Shown: positions 8,371-16,554 of the stretch, in pieces
How positions within the stretch are numbered: position 1 is the stretch's first letter
Layout of the letters: the number at the start of each line of letters is the position of its first letter
Source: Aureimonas ureilytica DSM 18598 = NBRC 106430
GTDB lineage: Bacteria > Pseudomonadota > Alphaproteobacteria > Rhizobiales > Rhizobiaceae
NCBI RefSeq assembly: GCF_000382705.1
Contig: NZ_ARQE01000010.1
Span: 62,001 to 126,000 of the forward strand
DNA length: 64,000 nucleotides
Reading direction: 5' to 3'
Position numbers and translations under genes: made by a program
Notes under the pieces: model-generated
The model's database searches: none
What the model was told of the DNA's origin: nothing
The model's input: the letters and a program-made list of their open reading frames with translations, nothing else

Positions 8371-9825
8371 ATGTTCCCGGAGACTCGTGCCATGACGACT
8401 TCCTATCCCCGCGACATGCTTGGATATGGCCGCCGGGCGCCCGATCCGCGCTGGCCCAACCCCGGCGGCACGGGCTCTGCCAAGATCTGCGTGCAGTTCG
8501 TGGTGAACTACGAAGAGGGCGGCGAAAACGCGATCATCCATGGCGACAAGGCCTCCGAAGCCTTCCTGTCGGAGATCGTCGGCGCGGCGCCCTGGCCGGG
8601 CCTTCGCCACATGAACATGGAATCGATCTACGAATATGGCGCGCGGGCCGGCTTCTGGCGGCTTTGGCGCATGTTCACCGAGCGCAGCCTTCCGGTCACG
8701 GTCTATGGCGTGGCGAGCGCGCTGGAGCGCAGCCCCGAGCAGGTGGCGGCCATGCGGGAAGCGGGCTGGGAGATCGCCTCGCACGGGCTGAAATGGATCG
8801 ACTACCGCGATCACACGATCGAGGCCGAGCGCGCCGACATGGACGAGGCGCTGGCTGTCCACGAGGCGGTGACGGGCGAGAAGCCTGTTGGCTGGTACAC
8901 CGGGCGCTCCTCGCAGCACACGCTGGAACTCGCCGCCGAGCGCGACTTCCTCTACGCCTCCGACGCCTATGCCGACGATCTGCCCTATTGGCAGGAAACG
9001 CGCACGAAGCCGCTTCTCATCCTGCCCTATACGCTCGATTCCAACGACATGCGGTTCGCGACGCCGCAAGGGTTCAACACGGGCGAGCAGTTCTACGCCT
9101 ATCTGAAGGACGCCTTCGACTGTCTCTACGAGGAGGGCGAGAAGGGTCAGGCCAAGATGCTGAACATCGGCCTGCATTGCCGGCTCGTCGGCCGTCCCGG
9201 CCGGGCGCAGGCGCTCGCCCGCTTCCTCGACTATATCGGCTCGAAGCCCGATGTCTGGGTCGCGACCCGCGCCGATATCGCCCGGCATTGGCGGGAGCAC
9301 TTTCCTTACAGGCCCTCGATCCAGCCGAGCCGGCTGGAGCGCGAGATCTTCCTGCGCATGTTCGGGGGCGTCTTCGAGCATTCGCCTTACCTCGCCGAGC
9401 GGGTGCTCGATCGCGGCATCGGGTCGGCGCATGACACGGCGCAGGGGCTCTCGGCCGCCTTCGCGGTCGCCTTCCGGCGCGCCAGCGAAGCCGAGCGGCT
9501 CGCCGTCCTGCGCGCCCATCCCGATCTCGCCGGGCGGCTCGCGCTCGCGGGCGGGCTGACGGCGGATTCCTCGGCCGAACAGGCCTCGGCCGGGCTCGAC
9601 CAGCTGACCCCGGACGAACTCACGCGCTTCACCGACCTCAACGCGCGCTACACCGAGCGCTTCGGCTTCCCCTTCATCATCGCCGTGCGGGGCCTCGACA
9701 AGCACGCGATCCTCAGCGCCTTCGAGGCGCGGGTGGCGAACGACCCGGCGACGGAGTTCGCCACCGCCTGCCGCGAGGTCGAGAAGATCGCCCGCCTGCG
9801 CATCACCGCGATCCTCGGAGAGTAA
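8371..9825 (+). CDS. puuE-uraD: fused allantoinase (PuuE type) and OHCU decarboxylase
   Basis: 484-residue two-domain enzyme. Residues about 8-315 are a polysaccharide-deacetylase-fold PuuE allantoinase (YPRDMLGYGRRAPDPRWP, VVNYEEGGE, ASHGLKW, LNIGLHCRLVGRPGR). Residues about 330-484 are OHCU decarboxylase (RAHPDLAGRLA, SSAEQASAGLD, FTDLNARYTERFGFPF, FIIAVRG), with the catalytic His in HPDLAG and the Glu in SAEQ. The fusion joins formation of (S)-allantoin from OHCU to ring opening to allantoate. AGGAG lies 7 bases before the chosen ATG; an ATG at 8392 (MTTSYPRD) fits homologous N-termini and is an equally possible start. allA follows after 4 bases. Confidence 0.93.
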   Translation: MFPETRAMTTSYPRDMLGYGRRAPDPRWPNPGGTGSAKICVQFVVNYEEGGENAIIHGDKASEAFLSEIVGAAPWPGLRHMNMESIYEYGARAGFWRLWRMFTERSLPVTVYGVASALERSPEQVAAMREAGWEIASHGLKWIDYRDHTIEAERADMDEALAVHEAVTGEKPVGWYTGRSSQHTLELAAERDFLYASDAYADDLPYWQETRTKPLLILPYTLDSNDMRFATPQGFNTGEQFYAYLKDAFDCLYEEGEKGQAKMLNIGLHCRLVGRPGRAQALARFLDYIGSKPDVWVATRADIARHWREHFPYRPSIQPSRLEREIFLRMFGGVFEHSPYLAERVLDRGIGSAHDTAQGLSAAFAVAFRRASEAERLAVLRAHPDLAGRLALAGGLTADSSAEQASAGLDQLTPDELTRFTDLNARYTERFGFPFIIAVRGLDKHAILSAFEARVANDPATEFATACREVEKIARLRITAILGE

Positions 9826-9829
9826 GCCC

Positions 9830-10324
9830 TTGAAGCGCCTGACGCCCCGCCCGCTCGACGCCGACGCCTTTCGCCCTTTCGGCGAGGTGATCGAGCCCGA
9901 CAACGCGACCGAAATCCGCCTCATCAACAATGGCACGACGACGCGCTTCCACGACATCGCGCCGGTGGACGTGGCGTCGGGCGGCGGCCATGCGCTGATC
10001 TCGATCTTCCGGGGCAAACCCTTCGCGCTGCCGCTGGACATTTCCATGCTGGAGCGCCACCCGCTTGGCAGCCAGGCCTTCATGCCGCTCGACGCCCGCC
10101 CCTATCTCGTGGTCGTCGCGCCCGACGAGGACGGCCAGCCCGGCGAGCCGGTGGCGTTTCTGGCCGGTGGCAAGCAGGGCGTCTCCTACGCCAAGGGAAC
10201 CTGGCACCACCCCTTGATCTCGCTGGAAGACATGTCCGACTTCCTCGTGGTGGATCGGGGCGGCACGGGCAGCAATCTCGTGGAATTCTTCCTGCCCGAG
10301 CCCATTCGCATCGAGGCGGAATAG
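9830..10324 (+). CDS. allA: ureidoglycolate lyase
   Basis: 164-residue cupin-fold lyase that splits (S)-ureidoglycolate to glyoxylate and urea. Recognisable blocks are AFRPFGEVIE near the start, ISIFRGKPFALPLDISMLERHPLGSQAF (metal-site His) in the middle, and GVSYAKGTWHHPLISL at about 117-132. It begins with TTG four bases after the puuE-uraD stop, inside the ribosome footprint of its neighbour, so expression is probably coupled. The urea goes to urease (16-25 kb) and glyoxylate to malate synthase G. Allantoicase, the enzyme that should feed it, is not in the window. Confidence 0.92.
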   Translation: MKRLTPRPLDADAFRPFGEVIEPDNATEIRLINNGTTTRFHDIAPVDVASGGGHALISIFRGKPFALPLDISMLERHPLGSQAFMPLDARPYLVVVAPDEDGQPGEPVAFLAGGKQGVSYAKGTWHHPLISLEDMSDFLVVDRGGTGSNLVEFFLPEPIRIEAE

Positions 10325-10457
10325 CGCCTTGGGATGCGAGGTCGCGTCCGGGTTCCCGCCCGCCTCATGACAATCTCGTAATCTCTTCTGACTTTTCGCC
10401 TTGATCCCCCTTCGCGGCGCGACATGTGGCACGCATCGTCGCCGCGAAGGAAACGCC

Positions 10458-13082
10458 ATGCCCGGCCGCACGCCCCCACCTTTCGTCCTGGCCATGGCCA
10501 TCGTCCTCGCCCTTTGCGGAGCGGCGCTCCTCGTGGGCGGCGTCTGGCTGCTGACGCAGGGCGGCTCCGCCTACTATCTCATCGCCTCGGTTCTTCTGCT
10601 CGTCACCGCGATCCTTCTCTACCGGCGCAAGCCGGAAGCGCTCGCGGTCTATGCGCTTCTCGTCCTGGGCACGCTGATCTGGGCACTCTATGAGGTCGGC
10701 TTCGACTGGTGGCCGCTCGCGGCGCGCGGCGACGTCGTCTTCGTGCTCGGCGGCCTCCTGCTTCTCCCCTGGGTCACGCGCGAACTCGGCCGCCGCTCGG
10801 TGGCGGACGCCCTGGACGGGCGCTCCTTCACGCCGCCCTCCCCCCTGCACGGCGCGGGCGCCATCCTCAGCGGTTCGCTCGTCGTGGCCATGGCGGTCGC
10901 CGTCACCTCCTGGTTCGTCGACCTGCACCGGATCGAGGGCGAGCTGCCGGGCGTGCGCACGCGGCTTTCGGGCGACGCGCAGGGCATTCCAGCCGGCGAA
11001 TGGCAGGCCTATGGCCGCACGCTGGCCGGCCAGCGCTGGTCGCCGCTCGCCGACATCACGCCCGCCAACGTCACCGATCTCGAAGAGGTCTGGCATTTTC
11101 ACACGGGCGATCTGCCCCAGCCGGGCGATCCGACCGAGACGACCTTCCAGGTGACGCCGCTGAAGATCGGCGAGCGCCTTTATCTCTGCACGCCGCACCA
11201 GAGCGTCATCGCGCTGAACGCCACGACCGGCCAGGAAGTCTGGCGCTACGATCCGCGCGTTCAGGGCGAGCTGGCGCTTCAGCATCTCACCTGCCGCGGC
11301 CTCGCCTACCAGCCGCCGGGCGCCGCCACGAGCGGGAACGCCAGTGCCGAGGCCGCCAACGCCGGTGCGCCGCAGGCGAGCACTGAGAGCGCTTCGGCCC
11401 CGGCCGGCACGGCCTCCGAGCTTTCCGCGCAAGGCGGGCTCACCGCCTCGCAGGCGCGCGGCCAGAGCGGCGCGCCGACCGGCGGTGCGCCGGCCCAGGA
11501 GGGAGCAGGCTCGGCCGATCCCGGCCTGCCGGTCGCGGCCGCCAACAGCCAGACGGCGGTCTGCGACGCCAAGCTCTTCATGCCGACGGCCGATGGCCGC
11601 CTCATCGCGCTCGATCCCGAGACCGGGCATGTCTGCTCGAATTTCGGCGGCGGCGACGGGCAGCTCGACCTCTGGAACCGGATGCCCAACGTCAATCCGG
11701 GCTCCTATTACTCGACCTCGCCGCCGGTCGTGGCCGACAATCTGGTGATCGTCGGCGGCACGGTTCTCGACAATGTCTCGACGGCGGAAGCCTCGGGCGT
11801 CATCCGCGCCTTCGACATCTCGACCGGCGAACTCGTGTGGAACTGGGATTCGGGCAATCCGGACCAGACCGCGCCGCTGCCCGAGGGCCAGACCTACACG
11901 CCGAACTCGCCCAATTCCTGGTCGATCATGAGCGCTGACCCCGCGCTCGGCATGGTCTATGTGCCGCTCGGCAACCAGCCGCCGGACCAGTGGGGCGCCA
12001 ACCGTTCGGAGACTGTCGAGCGCTATTCCTCGTCCGTCGTCGCGCTGGACATCCGGACGGGTCAGGTGCGCTGGCATTTCCAGACCGTGCATCACGACCT
12101 CTGGGACTATGACGTGCCGTCGCAGCCGAGCCTGATCGACCTGCCGATCAACGGCGAGACCGTGCCGGCCCTCGTGCAGCCGACCAAGCAGGGCGAGGTC
12201 TTCGTTCTCGACCGGCGCACCGGGACGCCCGTCCTGCCCGTGCGCGAGAAGCCCGCGCCCGGCGGCGCCGTCGCGCCGGACCGCACGGCCCCGACGCAGC
12301 CGGTCTCGCAGGTCAGCTTCGACCCCGCTCCCTTGCGCGAGAAGGACATGTGGGGCGCGACGATGTTCGACCAGCTCCTGTGCCGCATCGCCTTCCATTC
12401 CTATCGCTATGACGGCCGCTACACGCCGCCCTCGCTGGAAGGCTCGATCATCTATCCCGGCAATTTCGGCGTCTTCAACTGGGGCTCGGTGGCGGTCGAT
12501 CCGCAGCGCGGCGTCCTGTTCGGAACGCCGGCGCATCTCGCCTTCCTCTCCACCCTCGTGCCCCGCCCGCAGGACAAGACGCTGGTGGTGAACCAGGAGC
12601 AGCCGGAAGGCGCCCTCCCCGCGCTGAACGAGAATTTCGGCGCGCCCTATGCGGTGAAGCTGCGGCCCTTCACCTCGGTTCTCGGCCTGCCCTGCCAGTC
12701 GCCACCCTGGGGCCATGTCGCGGGCGTCGACCTGACGACCGGCGAAATCGCCTGGATGCACAAGAACGGCACGGTGCGCGACAGCGCGCCCTTCCCGATG
12801 ATCCCCTTCCGCATGGGCGTGCCCAATCTCGGCGGTCCGGTCATGACGGCGGGCGGCGTCGCCTTCCTGTCCGGCACGCTCGACCAGTATGTGCGCGGCT
12901 ACGACGTCACGTCGGGCGAAGAGCTTTGGCGCTCGCGCCTGCCGGCCGGCGGCCAGTCGACGCCCATGACCTATCGCGGCGCGGACGGGCGGCAGTATCT
13001 CCTCGTCGTCGCCGGCGGCCACGGCTCGCTCGGCACCAAGCGGGGCGACTCGGTGATCGCCTACGCCCTGCCCGGCCGGTAG
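10458..13082 (+). CDS. gcd: membrane-bound PQQ-dependent glucose dehydrogenase
   Basis: 874-residue quinoprotein. The first 140 residues contain five transmembrane helices, as in Gcd; the rest is a periplasmic eight-bladed PQQ propeller with W-motifs such as TGQEVWRYDP, TGELVWNWD, TGEIAWMH and SGEELWRSRLP. HHDLWDYDVPSQPSL carries the proposed catalytic Asp. It oxidises aldoses to lactones and passes electrons to ubiquinone. Length exceeds the usual 790-800 residues because a 70-residue Ala/Ser/Gly-rich stretch sits at about 290-365 between CRGLAYQPPG and CDAKLFMPTADG. GAAGGAAA-like SD precedes the ATG. No PQQ synthesis genes are nearby. Confidence 0.94.
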   Translation: MPGRTPPPFVLAMAIVLALCGAALLVGGVWLLTQGGSAYYLIASVLLLVTAILLYRRKPEALAVYALLVLGTLIWALYEVGFDWWPLAARGDVVFVLGGLLLLPWVTRELGRRSVADALDGRSFTPPSPLHGAGAILSGSLVVAMAVAVTSWFVDLHRIEGELPGVRTRLSGDAQGIPAGEWQAYGRTLAGQRWSPLADITPANVTDLEEVWHFHTGDLPQPGDPTETTFQVTPLKIGERLYLCTPHQSVIALNATTGQEVWRYDPRVQGELALQHLTCRGLAYQPPGAATSGNASAEAANAGAPQASTESASAPAGTASELSAQGGLTASQARGQSGAPTGGAPAQEGAGSADPGLPVAAANSQTAVCDAKLFMPTADGRLIALDPETGHVCSNFGGGDGQLDLWNRMPNVNPGSYYSTSPPVVADNLVIVGGTVLDNVSTAEASGVIRAFDISTGELVWNWDSGNPDQTAPLPEGQTYTPNSPNSWSIMSADPALGMVYVPLGNQPPDQWGANRSETVERYSSSVVALDIRTGQVRWHFQTVHHDLWDYDVPSQPSLIDLPINGETVPALVQPTKQGEVFVLDRRTGTPVLPVREKPAPGGAVAPDRTAPTQPVSQVSFDPAPLREKDMWGATMFDQLLCRIAFHSYRYDGRYTPPSLEGSIIYPGNFGVFNWGSVAVDPQRGVLFGTPAHLAFLSTLVPRPQDKTLVVNQEQPEGALPALNENFGAPYAVKLRPFTSVLGLPCQSPPWGHVAGVDLTTGEIAWMHKNGTVRDSAPFPMIPFRMGVPNLGGPVMTAGGVAFLSGTLDQYVRGYDVTSGEELWRSRLPAGGQSTPMTYRGADGRQYLLVVAGGHGSLGTKRGDSVIAYALPGR

Positions 13083-13094
13083 GCTCCCCGAGAC

Positions 13095-13135
13095 GAAACA
13101 AGGCGGCGCGCCAACCCGGCACACCGCCTTGTTTC
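13095..13135. terminator. bidirectional intrinsic-type hairpin between gcd and the convergent unknown gene
   Basis: Perfect 12-base arms GAAACAAGGCGG (13095-13106) and CCGCCTTGTTTC (13124-13135), located 12 bases after gcd and between convergent genes. The arms end in TTGTTT / AAACAA, giving a short U-rich tract in both directions. Confidence 0.7.
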
Positions 13136-13173
13136 CATCCAGGGTTCGGGCCGCTTCGAGCCTGGAACGAGCC

Positions 13174-13812
13174 TCAGGTGCGATGGCTGCCCATCACGCC
13201 GGGAAGACGGGGCCTGGGCGCGCTGAAGGCACTGGAACGTGCCCGGTTTTCGCCCGGCGCACGCTCGAGACCTGGGAAACTACCGCCGCGCCAGCCGAAT
13301 TTCTGAGCGTCGCCGATCGCGTTCTTGGCGAAGGACAACGCTTCCACCTCGGGCTTTCCTGATTCCATATTCATTTTCGTGAGCGTGAGCAGGCCGACAT
13401 TGGTCAGGTTGCAGCCCTTGGGCGAGCATTGGAACATGTGGATCATGTCGCCATCCAGCCGCATTGTTCGCTTGTCGTTGTCGGCCTTCAGCTTGTCGAG
13501 CCAGCGGAAAGTCACGGTCGAGGGCGAATAGGGGCGGCCGATTTCCTGTGACACGGAATAGGACGCGACGATGTAGTCCTCGCTCGGTTTGAAGATGTAC
13601 TGGCTTTGATTATGGGACCACGGCCGCGTGCTGCGCGTCTGAACCAGCACGATGATGTAGCGGCCATTGGCGAGTTCCTGCGTCATCGCGGGCCCAATCG
13701 CGACCCAGGCGGCGATGTCCTGGTCTTTGGTGGTGCAGGGTGGGCCGAAGGAGACGCCCTGCGGCGCCGCAAGGTCTGCGGCCTGATGAACGACGATTTC
13801 CTGAATGGGCAT
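13174..13812 (-). CDS. hypothetical protein, compositionally atypical
   Basis: 212-residue protein that I do not recognise. It starts MPIQEIVVHQAADLAA with GGAGGATC eight bases upstream, which decides this start. Four cysteines occur (PPCTTKD near 30; FQCSPKGCNLT near 135), with several aromatic patches (YIIVLVQTRS, YIVASYSVSQ). No signal peptide or membrane segment is seen from this start. Base composition is clearly lower in GC (about 52-58 percent in places) than neighbours, and Asn/Lys/Ser are more common, suggesting acquisition from elsewhere. It stands alone, convergent with gcd. Confidence 0.6.
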   Translation of the reverse strand: MPIQEIVVHQAADLAAPQGVSFGPPCTTKDQDIAAWVAIGPAMTQELANGRYIIVLVQTRSTRPWSHNQSQYIFKPSEDYIVASYSVSQEIGRPYSPSTVTFRWLDKLKADNDKRTMRLDGDMIHMFQCSPKGCNLTNVGLLTLTKMNMESGKPEVEALSFAKNAIGDAQKFGWRGGSFPGLERAPGENRARSSAFSAPRPRLPGVMGSHRT

Positions 13813-13990
13813 GGCGACGATCCTCCGAGCGATGCGCGGCTTCGGCCGCCGGTCGGAAATGTTGTAGATCGCGGCGCCCTCGTTCACCAACCGGCGGCGG
13901 GAGCCATATGGGACAATCCGTCTCCTAGACGGCGATATCGTACCAAGCCTTCCCCTCGCGGGGGAGGGTCCGACCCTTTGCCGCCCCCGC

Positions 13991-14671
13991 TCAGGCCACC
14001 AGGTGCGCGCGGACCTCGTGCAGATCGGCGGCCACCATCCGGCAGAGGGCGCGGATTTCGTCGGTGGCCGGCAGGAGGTCGGGCACCATGACGGTGCGCA
14101 TGCCGGCGGCGGCGGCGGCGCGCACGCCATTGTAGGAATCTTCCAGCGCCAGGCATTGCGCGGGATTGACGCCCAGCACCTCGGCCGCGCGCAGGAACGG
14201 GTCGGGCGCGGGCTTGCCCTTGGCATAGTCGCCATTGGCGATCACGGCCTGGAAGCGCGGGGCGAGGCCATGGAGCGCCAGATTGGCGGCCACGTCCTCA
14301 TGCGACGAGGAGGTGCAGATCGCGCGTGGAATGCCCAGCGCGTCGAGATGGTCGAGAAGTTCCAGCACGCCGGTCTTGAGCGCCAGCCCCTTCTTCAGCA
14401 GCGCATAGTGCCGCCGCCAGACCGCTCTGAACGTCTCGATGTCCTGATCATGACCGAACAGGGTCTGGAGATAGTCCCTGTTGATGCCCCAGGGGCGGCC
14501 GACCATGACGAGGAACGCCTCGATCGTGGCGGGGCGGCCGATCTCGATCGTCGCCGCCAGAAAGGCGTCGCGGCTGAGAACCTCGCTGTCGAACAGGACC
14601 CCGTCCATGTCGAAGATCACGGCGGCCGGCCGGCCGGCGTCGGCTCTCGAAGTCGCTTCACTCGCGGTCAA
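13991..14671 (-). CDS. HAD-superfamily phosphatase (subfamily IA)
   Basis: 226-residue haloacid-dehalogenase hydrolase. Motif I is AVIFDMDGVLFDSE with nucleophile and acid Asp residues; motif II is ICTSSSHEDV; motif III Lys is in YAKGKPAPDPFLRAA; motif IV is CLALEDSYNGVRAA. This pattern fits beta-phosphoglucomutase/GS1/phosphoglycolate-phosphatase-like enzymes; the substrate cannot be told from sequence. I chose a TTG start (protein beginning LTASEATSRAD) because AAGGAG lies 7 bases upstream; a further TTG 57 bases upstream has no such signal. Phosphoglycolate phosphatase is one option given the nearby glyoxylate metabolism, but that is speculation. Confidence 0.85.
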   Translation of the reverse strand: MTASEATSRADAGRPAAVIFDMDGVLFDSEVLSRDAFLAATIEIGRPATIEAFLVMVGRPWGINRDYLQTLFGHDQDIETFRAVWRRHYALLKKGLALKTGVLELLDHLDALGIPRAICTSSSHEDVAANLALHGLAPRFQAVIANGDYAKGKPAPDPFLRAAEVLGVNPAQCLALEDSYNGVRAAAAAGMRTVMVPDLLPATDEIRALCRMVAADLHEVRAHLVA

Positions 14672-14722
14672 AGGCGGGCTCCTTCCGGCTCGTCGCTTCC
14701 CTTTCGGGGGAGAGCGGGGATT

Positions 14723-14765
14723 TGGCAAGAGCCTGACGGCGCTCCTGGCAAGAGCCTGACGGCGC
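14723..14765. repeat. tandem 20-bp direct repeat, 23-bp period
   Basis: TGGCAAGAGCCTGACGGCGC occurs at 14723-14742 and again exactly at 14746-14765, separated by TCC. The second copy runs into the yjdM terminator hairpin. Probably a local slippage duplication upstream of the HAD gene. Confidence 0.8.
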
Positions 14766-14782
14766 CCGGGGCGGGCGCCGTC
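14758..14782 (-). terminator. hairpin terminator after the YjdM-like gene
   Basis: Perfect 10-base arms GACGGCGCCC (14758-14767) and GGGCGCCGTC (14773-14782) with a 5-base loop, 10 bases beyond the yjdM stop on the minus strand. No clear U tract follows, so it may be factor-dependent or only stabilise the message. Confidence 0.55.
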
Positions 14783-14792
14783 GCGCGTCCGC

Positions 14793-15092
14793 TCAGCCGC
14801 GCTTGCGCACGAATTCGGTGCGCAGGACGAGGCCCTTGATGCTCTCGTGGCGGCAGTCGATCTCTTCGGGGTTGTCGGTCAGGCGGATCGAGCGGATCAC
14901 CGTCCCCTGCTTCAGGGTCTGGCCCGCGCCCTTCACCTTCAGATCCTTGACCAGCGACACGCTGTCGCCGTCGGCGAGCAGATTGCCGGCCGCGTCGCGC
15001 GCTTCCGGCCGGGCGCTCGCCGCCGCCGCCATTTCGGAGGCCGGACGCCATTCGCCCGTCGCTTCGTCATAGATGTAATCGTCGTCGCTCAT
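14793..15092 (-). CDS. yjdM: PhnA/YjdM family protein lacking the zinc ribbon
   Basis: 99-residue protein. The C-terminal half (DGDSVSLVKDLKVKGAG, QGTVIRSIRLTDNPEEIDCR, GLVLRTEFVRK) is the PhnA C-terminal SH3-like domain. In the family this follows a four-cysteine zinc ribbon; here the N-terminus MSDDDYIYDEATGEWRPASE has no cysteines, so the ribbon is replaced. Despite the name, the family has no proven role in phosphonate use. The chosen ATG fits the domain boundary. It stands as a single gene with its own terminator. Confidence 0.8.
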   Translation of the reverse strand: MSDDDYIYDEATGEWRPASEMAAAASARPEARDAAGNLLADGDSVSLVKDLKVKGAGQTLKQGTVIRSIRLTDNPEEIDCRHESIKGLVLRTEFVRKRG

Positions 15093-15216
15093 CGGGCATC
15101 TCGCTTCTGAAGTTGCAAGCCGCCGCAAGCGGATGGGCTCGCCCGTCACGAGGCCATCCGATTGCGGCGGAGGACCCAGCGCTTAAGCGATCTGCGACAT
15201 TCTGTCCAATGCGGCG

Positions 15217-16554
15217 TCAGCCGAAGCGCCGCGCCGCCGCGCCGTGCTCGGCGCGGAGCCTGGCGATGTCGATGCCGACCGGCTGCCCCTCCACGACGCG
15301 CCAACGCCCGGCCACCATCACCCAGTCCGCCCGCGTCGCGCCGCAGAGAACGAGCGCGGCGATCGGATCATGCGCGCCGGAAAAGCGCAGCTCGTCCAGC
15401 GTGAAGAGCGCGAGATCGGCCTGAAGCCCCGGTGCGATGCGCCCGATATCGGCGCGCCCGAGGCAGGCGGCCGAGCCCGATGTCGCATAGCGCAGCGCAT
15501 CGCGGGCCGTGACCGCCGAGGCCGAGCCGGTGCGCAGCCGGCCGAGCATGAGGGCATGGCGCACGCCCTCCATCAGGTTGGAGCCGTCATTGGAGGCCGA
15601 ACCGTCGACGCCGAGCCCGACCGGACTGCCGGCGGCTTCCAGTTCGGACACGGGACAGAAGCCCGAGGCGAGCACGGCATTGGAGGTCGGGCAATGGCAG
15701 ACGCCGACCTTGTGCGCGCCGAGCCGTCGGCATTCCTCCGAGGTGAAATGGATGCCGTGCGCCAGCCAGGTGCGCGGCCCCATCCAGCCGACCTCTTCGA
15801 GATAATCCACCGGGCGGCACTGGAAGCGGGCTTCGCAGAAGCGGTTCTCGTCTTCGGTTTCACCCAAATGCGTGTGGAGCCGGCAGTCGAAGCGCTCGGC
15901 CAGCGCGGCGCTCTTCTCCATCAGGCTCTTGGTGACGGAAAAGGGCGAGCAGGGCGCAAGAGCGATCTGCACCATGGCGCCGTCGGAGCGATCATGCAGC
16001 TGGTTCAGAAGGCGCTCGGAATCGGCGAGGATGTCGTCCTCGTCCTGCACCACGCTATCGGGCGGCAGGCCGCCGTCCTTCTGGCTCAAGTTCATCGAGC
16101 CGCGCGTCAGCGTCACACGGATGCCGAGCGCCCGCGCCTCCTCCGCCTCGATATCGATCGCCCGCTCCAGCCCTTTCGGAAAGAGATAATGGTGATCGGC
16201 CGCCGTGGTGCAGCCCGAGAGCAAAAGCTCGGTCAGCGCGAGGCGGACGGACTGGCGGAAGCTGTCCTCGTCCAGCCGCGCCCAGATCGGATAGAGAGCC
16301 TGGAGCCAGGGGAAGAGTTCCTTGTCGATGGCGTCCGGGTGAGCGCGCGTCAGCGTCTGGTAGAAATGATGATGCGTGTTGACGAGGCCAGGCAGAACGA
16401 CGTGGCGCGAACAGTCGAACACCTCGTCCACCGGGGCGGCAGGTGCGCCGCCCGCCGGCACGAGTTCGGCGATGCGCCCGTTCTCCACCACGATTCCACC
16501 GGCGGCGGCCGGTTCCAGAATGGCGAGCGGGTCCTTCAGGAAAAGCCGGGTCAT
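15217..16554 (-). CDS. 8-oxoguanine deaminase (amidohydrolase)
   Basis: 445-residue metal-dependent amidohydrolase. [22 protein letters not shown] gives the first metal histidines and the [14 protein letters not shown] block is characteristic of 8-oxoguanine deaminase. [24 protein letters not shown] and [20 protein letters not shown] carry the remaining metal ligands and the catalytic Asp. The enzyme converts 8-oxoguanine to urate and ammonia. Its ATG overlaps the ureG stop (ATGA), so it is the last gene of the urease accessory unit. Placement with xdh, uraH and puuE-uraD supports a purine-salvage-for-nitrogen role; related TrzA/AtzB-like deaminases are the alternative. Confidence 0.87.
   Translation of the reverse strand: MTRLFLKDPLAILEPAAAGGIVVENGRIAELVPAGGAPAAPVDEVFDCSRHVVLPGLVNTHHHFYQTLTRAHPDAIDKELFPWLQALYPIWARLDEDSFRQSVRLALTELLLSGCTTAADHHYLFPKGLERAIDIEAEEARALGIRVTLTRGSMNLSQKDGGLPPDSVVQDEDDILADSERLLNQLHDRSDGAMVQIALAPCSPFSVTKSLMEKSAALAERFDCRLHTHLGETEDENRFCEARFQCRPVDYLEEVGWMGPRTWLAHGIHFTSEECRRLGAHKVGVCHCPTSNAVLASGFCPVSELEAAGSPVGLGVDGSASNDGSNLMEGVRHALMLGRLRTGSASAVTARDALRYATSGSAACLGRADIGRIAPGLQADLALFTLDELRFSGAHDPIAALVLCGATRADWVMVAGRWRVVEGQPVGIDIARLRAEHGAAARRFG

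Noticed and set aside
10365-13124. 919-residue open frame antisense to gcd
   Set aside because: Exact opposite of a recognised quinoprotein gene; composition typical of antisense high-GC frames.
13900-13985. Possible terminator CTTCCCCTCGCGGGGGAGG after the HAD gene
   Set aside because: Arms are imperfect and there is no U tract; too weak to list.
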